DNA of 6,634 nucleotides from JAEUPI01 sp035764445 (GTDB lineage: Bacteria; Pseudomonadota; Gammaproteobacteria; Burkholderiales; Burkholderiaceae_C), in the NCBI GenBank assembly GCA_035764445.1, contig DASTZF010000006.1, positions 1 to 6,634 of the forward strand, read 5' to 3'. Position 1 is the stretch's first letter, and every line of letters begins with the position of its first letter. Both the position numbers and the translations under genes were made by a program. Below the pieces are notes generated by a model, which ran no database searches, was not told the origin of the DNA, and saw only the letters and a program-made list of their open reading frames with translations. This document shows positions 4,883 to 6,634 of this stretch, one piece after another.

Positions 4883-6478
4883 TCAGGCCGCGAGCGCCGG
4901 CGTGCTGGCGCGCTCGAGCACGAAGATGCGGCCCGACAGCGGCGCGGCGTCGAGCGCCTCGCGCGCCAGCGCCTGCCGCTCGCTGGTGATGAACAGATGG
5001 TCGCCGTCGCTGCCGCCCACCGCCACCGCGGTGGGGCTCGGCACCGGCAGCGCGAGCACGCGGTCCATGCTGCCGTCGGCCGCGAACCGCACCACGCTCC
5101 AGCCGCCGCGCAGCGCGGCCCACACGCCGCCCGACGCGTCGACCGCCAGCCCGCCGACGCGGCCCGAGCCTTTGGGCACGGTGGTCAGGCGTCGCACGGG
5201 GCCGTGGCCTCGCTGCGCGGCGTAGATCGCGCCGCTATCGGCGGCCGCGATGTACAGGGTTCCGGTGCGGCTGCACATCGTCAGTTCGTTGGCCGGCTCG
5301 CCGAGGTGCCAGCCGCCGACGGGCCGCCCTTCGGCCGACAGCTCGGCGACGCGCCAGCGCTCGCCCTCGGGGACGCAGGCCCACAGCGCGCCGCGTTCGT
5401 CGGTGGTGATCGAGCTGAAGCGCCGGTGCGGCCACTCGGGCAGCGCGCGCCGGCTGCCGTCGGGGCTCACGTGATGCCACGCGCCGCCGCTGTACAGCGC
5501 GGTGCCGTCCTCGTGCGCCAGCAGCGCGCCGATTGGCTCTTCGACGCGCAGCAGCAGACGGTCGCTGCGCGGGTCGGCGTTGTGCACCGCTGGCGCCAGC
5601 CGATCGGCCCACCACAGCCGGTTCGACGCCGCGTGCCACAGCGGGTGCGCACCTTCGAAGGCCCAATCGCCGTCGACCAGCCGCACGTCGCCCGCGATGC
5701 GCTGCGGCGCCGCACTGCTCAGTTGCGCGCCGATGCGCCGCGCCGCCTCGGCCACCTCGGGCCCGAGCAGCGCCACGCGCTCCATCGACAGCCGGAACGC
5801 CGGCCCGGCGATGCTGATCGCGCCGCGCACCTGCCCCTGCCCGTCGACGATCGCGGCGCCGCAGCAGCGCGTGCCGATCACGATCTCTTCGTCGTCGATC
5901 GACCAGCCGCGCGTGGCGGTGAGCCGCAGCTCGCCGTGCAGCCGCCTGCGGTCGGTGATCGTGCGCGGCGTCAGTGCGGCGAGTTCGATGTCCCGCACGA
6001 TCGCATCGCGCTGCTCGGGTGGCAGTGCCGCCAGGATCGCCTTGCCCTGGCTGGTGCAGTGCAGCGGCTTGCGCTGTCCGGGCTCGGTGTGCGAGCGCTG
6101 GCTGTGCGCACCGTCGCAGCGCTCGAGCGACACCACCTCTAGCCCGTCGAGCGCGGCGAGGTACGTGGTCTCGCCGCTGATGTCGCGCAGCGCGCGCAGC
6201 TCGGCGCCGGCCGCGGCCACCAGGTCGGGCATCGCGTAGCTGTTGCGTGCGTACTCGAAGCAACGCTGGCCGAGGCAATAAACGCGGCGCAGCGGGTCGC
6301 GCCGCAGCAGCCCGCGGCCGACCAAGGTGCCGAGCAGGCGGTACAGCGTGGTGCGCGGCAGCCGCAGCCGCTGACCGAGCTCGACCTGGCTCAAGCCGGT
6401 CCGCGAATCGCCGACGGCGTCGAGCACGTCGAGGGCCTTTTCGAGCGCGGCGGTGCCTTCGGCGGCGCGGGCGGACAT
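4883..6478 (-). CDS. IclR-family transcriptional regulator fused to a degenerate SMP-30/gluconolactonase-like beta-propeller
   Basis: One uninterrupted 531-codon frame, about twice the usual 250-270 residues of IclR proteins. Residues about 8-70 are the IclR winged helix (LSQVELGQRLRLPRTTLYRLL, then RRVYCLG). Residues 80-255 are the IclR effector domain (PLHCTSQGKAILAALPPEQ at 138-156; ATRGWSIDDEEIVIG at 188-202). From about 262 to 525 it follows the SMP-30/gluconolactonase propeller: PLWHAASNRLWWAD (279-292), RRFSSITTDERGALW (352-366), NELT...GTLYIAAADSG (398-416), GGLAVDASGGVWAA (442-455), PTAVAVGG (482-489), SGRIFVL (515-521). Against human SMP-30, metal ligands E18 and D204 align with A277 and G442, and N103 with S355; only N154 is kept (N398). 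Lactonase activity is therefore doubtful and a ligand-sensing role is likelier (inference). It is probably a cytosolic regulator of the downstream aldarate genes. The ATG has GGGAG 7 nt upstream. Confidence 0.9.
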   Translation of the reverse strand: MSARAAEGTAALEKALDVLDAVGDSRTGLSQVELGQRLRLPRTTLYRLLGTLVGRGLLRRDPLRRVYCLGQRCFEYARNSYAMPDLVAAAGAELRALRDISGETTYLAALDGLEVVSLERCDGAHSQRSHTEPGQRKPLHCTSQGKAILAALPPEQRDAIVRDIELAALTPRTITDRRRLHGELRLTATRGWSIDDEEIVIGTRCCGAAIVDGQGQVRGAISIAGPAFRLSMERVALLGPEVAEAARRIGAQLSSAAPQRIAGDVRLVDGDWAFEGAHPLWHAASNRLWWADRLAPAVHNADPRSDRLLLRVEEPIGALLAHEDGTALYSGGAWHHVSPDGSRRALPEWPHRRFSSITTDERGALWACVPEGERWRVAELSAEGRPVGGWHLGEPANELTMCSRTGTLYIAAADSGAIYAAQRGHGPVRRLTTVPKGSGRVGGLAVDASGGVWAALRGGWSVVRFAADGSMDRVLALPVPSPTAVAVGGSDGDHLFITSERQALAREALDAAPLSGRIFVLERASTPALAA

Positions 6479-6486
6479 GACGCTAC

Positions 6487-6501
6487 TCCCAGATCGTGGA
6501 A
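6487..6501. promoter_or_regulatory. Second copy of the candidate IclR operator, overlapping the regulator's ribosome binding site
   Basis: Plus-strand TCCCAGATCGTGGAA matches the minus-strand reading of the 4841-4855 palindrome (TCCCAGATCCTGGGA) at 13 of 15 positions. It lies 8 bp upstream of the regulator ATG. Its symmetry is weaker than that of the other copy. The regulator's Shine-Dalgarno GGGAG (6490-6486, minus strand) overlaps one arm, so a bound regulator could block its own expression. The same overlap means that part of the similarity could be a coincidence of Shine-Dalgarno sequence. Confidence 0.4.
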
Positions 6502-6536
6502 CTCAAGGCGCGACACCACTCTACGCCTGCTTGGTC

Positions 6537-6563
6537 GGCGATGGGCGCCCCCCTAGCATCGCC
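6537..6563. promoter_or_regulatory. Inverted repeat in the divergent promoter region (7-bp arms, 13-bp spacer)
   Basis: GGCGATG (6537-6543) and CATCGCC (6557-6563) are exact reverse complements separated by 13 bp. On the plus strand TTGGTC (6531-6536), a 17-bp gap and TAGCAT (6554-6559) form a weak sigma-70-like pair serving the gene at 6619, so the repeat would cover its spacer and -10 box. This is an operator-like placement, but the promoter match is poor and a binding protein cannot be named. Confidence 0.35.
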
Positions 6564-6590
6564 ATCACTTTGCCGCGCTTGCGCCACGCT

Positions 6591-6610
6591 CGTGCGCTGC
6601 CGAGCGCACG
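6591..6610 (+). promoter_or_regulatory. Perfect 8-bp hairpin or palindrome directly before the ribosome binding site of the right-edge gene
   Basis: CGTGCGCT (6591-6598) and AGCGCACG (6603-6610) are perfect reverse complements around a GCCG loop. The last base of the stem is the first G of the Shine-Dalgarno GGAGG (6610-6614). In RNA it would be a stable GC-rich hairpin abutting the ribosome site; in DNA it is a 20-bp operator-like palindrome. An alternative pairing CGCTCG (6587-6592) with CGAGCG (6601-6606) overlaps it. There is no U-tract, so it does not look like a terminator. Confidence 0.5.
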
Positions 6611-6618
6611 GAGGCCCG

Positions 6619-6634
6619 ATGAACGACTCGACCA
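6619..6634 (+). CDS. Start of an unidentified gene, cut off by the right window edge
   Basis: ATG at 6619-6621 is preceded by GGAGG (6610-6614) with a rather short 4-nt gap, and opens the frame MNDST before the window ends. It diverges from the fused regulator gene, a usual arrangement for a regulator and one of its targets, so it may belong to the same aldarate pathway. Five residues do not allow any identification. The start itself rests on the Shine-Dalgarno and on position only. Confidence 0.45.

Noticed and set aside
3544..4989. A 481-codon plus-strand frame across the receptor gene
   Set aside because: Low-complexity composition, no recognisable motif, and it runs antisense over two well-supported genes and the gap between them.
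4457..6142. A 561-codon open frame on the plus strand opposite the fused regulator
   Set aside because: Its translation is Arg/Ala/His-rich without domain motifs, and the minus-strand frame has clear IclR and SMP-30 motifs. It is a GC-driven antisense shadow.
1..6634. tRNA, rRNA, CRISPR arrays, insertion sequences, attachment sites
   Set aside because: No repeat-spacer pattern, transposase motif, terminal inverted repeats or cloverleaf-like sequence was seen on either strand.

Overview
This is a GC-rich window whose six-frame translations are full of long GC-driven shadow ORFs. Gene content points to a betaproteobacterium of the order Burkholderiales: it has a stand-alone Bug/TctC periplasmic receptor with no membrane partners beside it, next to an enolase-superfamily aldarate dehydratase and an IclR-type regulator. 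The taxonomic call is inference from gene content, not from a marker gene.

Layout, left to right. (1) Positions 1-663, minus strand: the N-terminal 221 codons of a LacI-family repressor, cut by the window edge. (2) 664-822: a divergent intergenic region with an imperfect 26-bp palindrome just upstream of the lacI-type start and an AT-rich tract that probably carries promoters. (3) 823-2493, plus strand: a 556-residue uncharacterised protein with a GNAT-like segment. It converges on the next gene with only 5 bp between stop codons. (4) 6478-2499, minus strand, three co-oriented genes: an IclR regulator fused to an SMP-30/gluconolactonase-like beta-propeller (4883-6478), a tripartite-tricarboxylate-transport (Bug) receptor (3697-4695), and an L-talarate/galactarate dehydratase (2499-3686). 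The last two are 10 bp apart and look translationally coupled. (5) 6479-6618: a second divergent intergenic region with a shared operator-like motif, a 7-bp inverted repeat and a perfect 8-bp hairpin. (6) 6619 onward, plus strand: the first codons of another gene, cut by the right edge.

Working model: the minus-strand genes form an aldarate uptake and catabolism module. The Bug protein would capture a galactarate- or talarate-like acid in the periplasm and the dehydratase would convert it to 5-keto-4-deoxy-glucarate. The fused regulator would sense the acid or its lactone. The most unusual object is this regulator. Its C-terminal half follows the SMP-30 lactonase fold motif by motif, but three of the four classical active-site positions are replaced, so it looks like an enzyme fold recruited as a ligand sensor. 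A 15-bp motif occurs upstream of both the regulator and the receptor (13 of 15 bases shared) and is a candidate operator.
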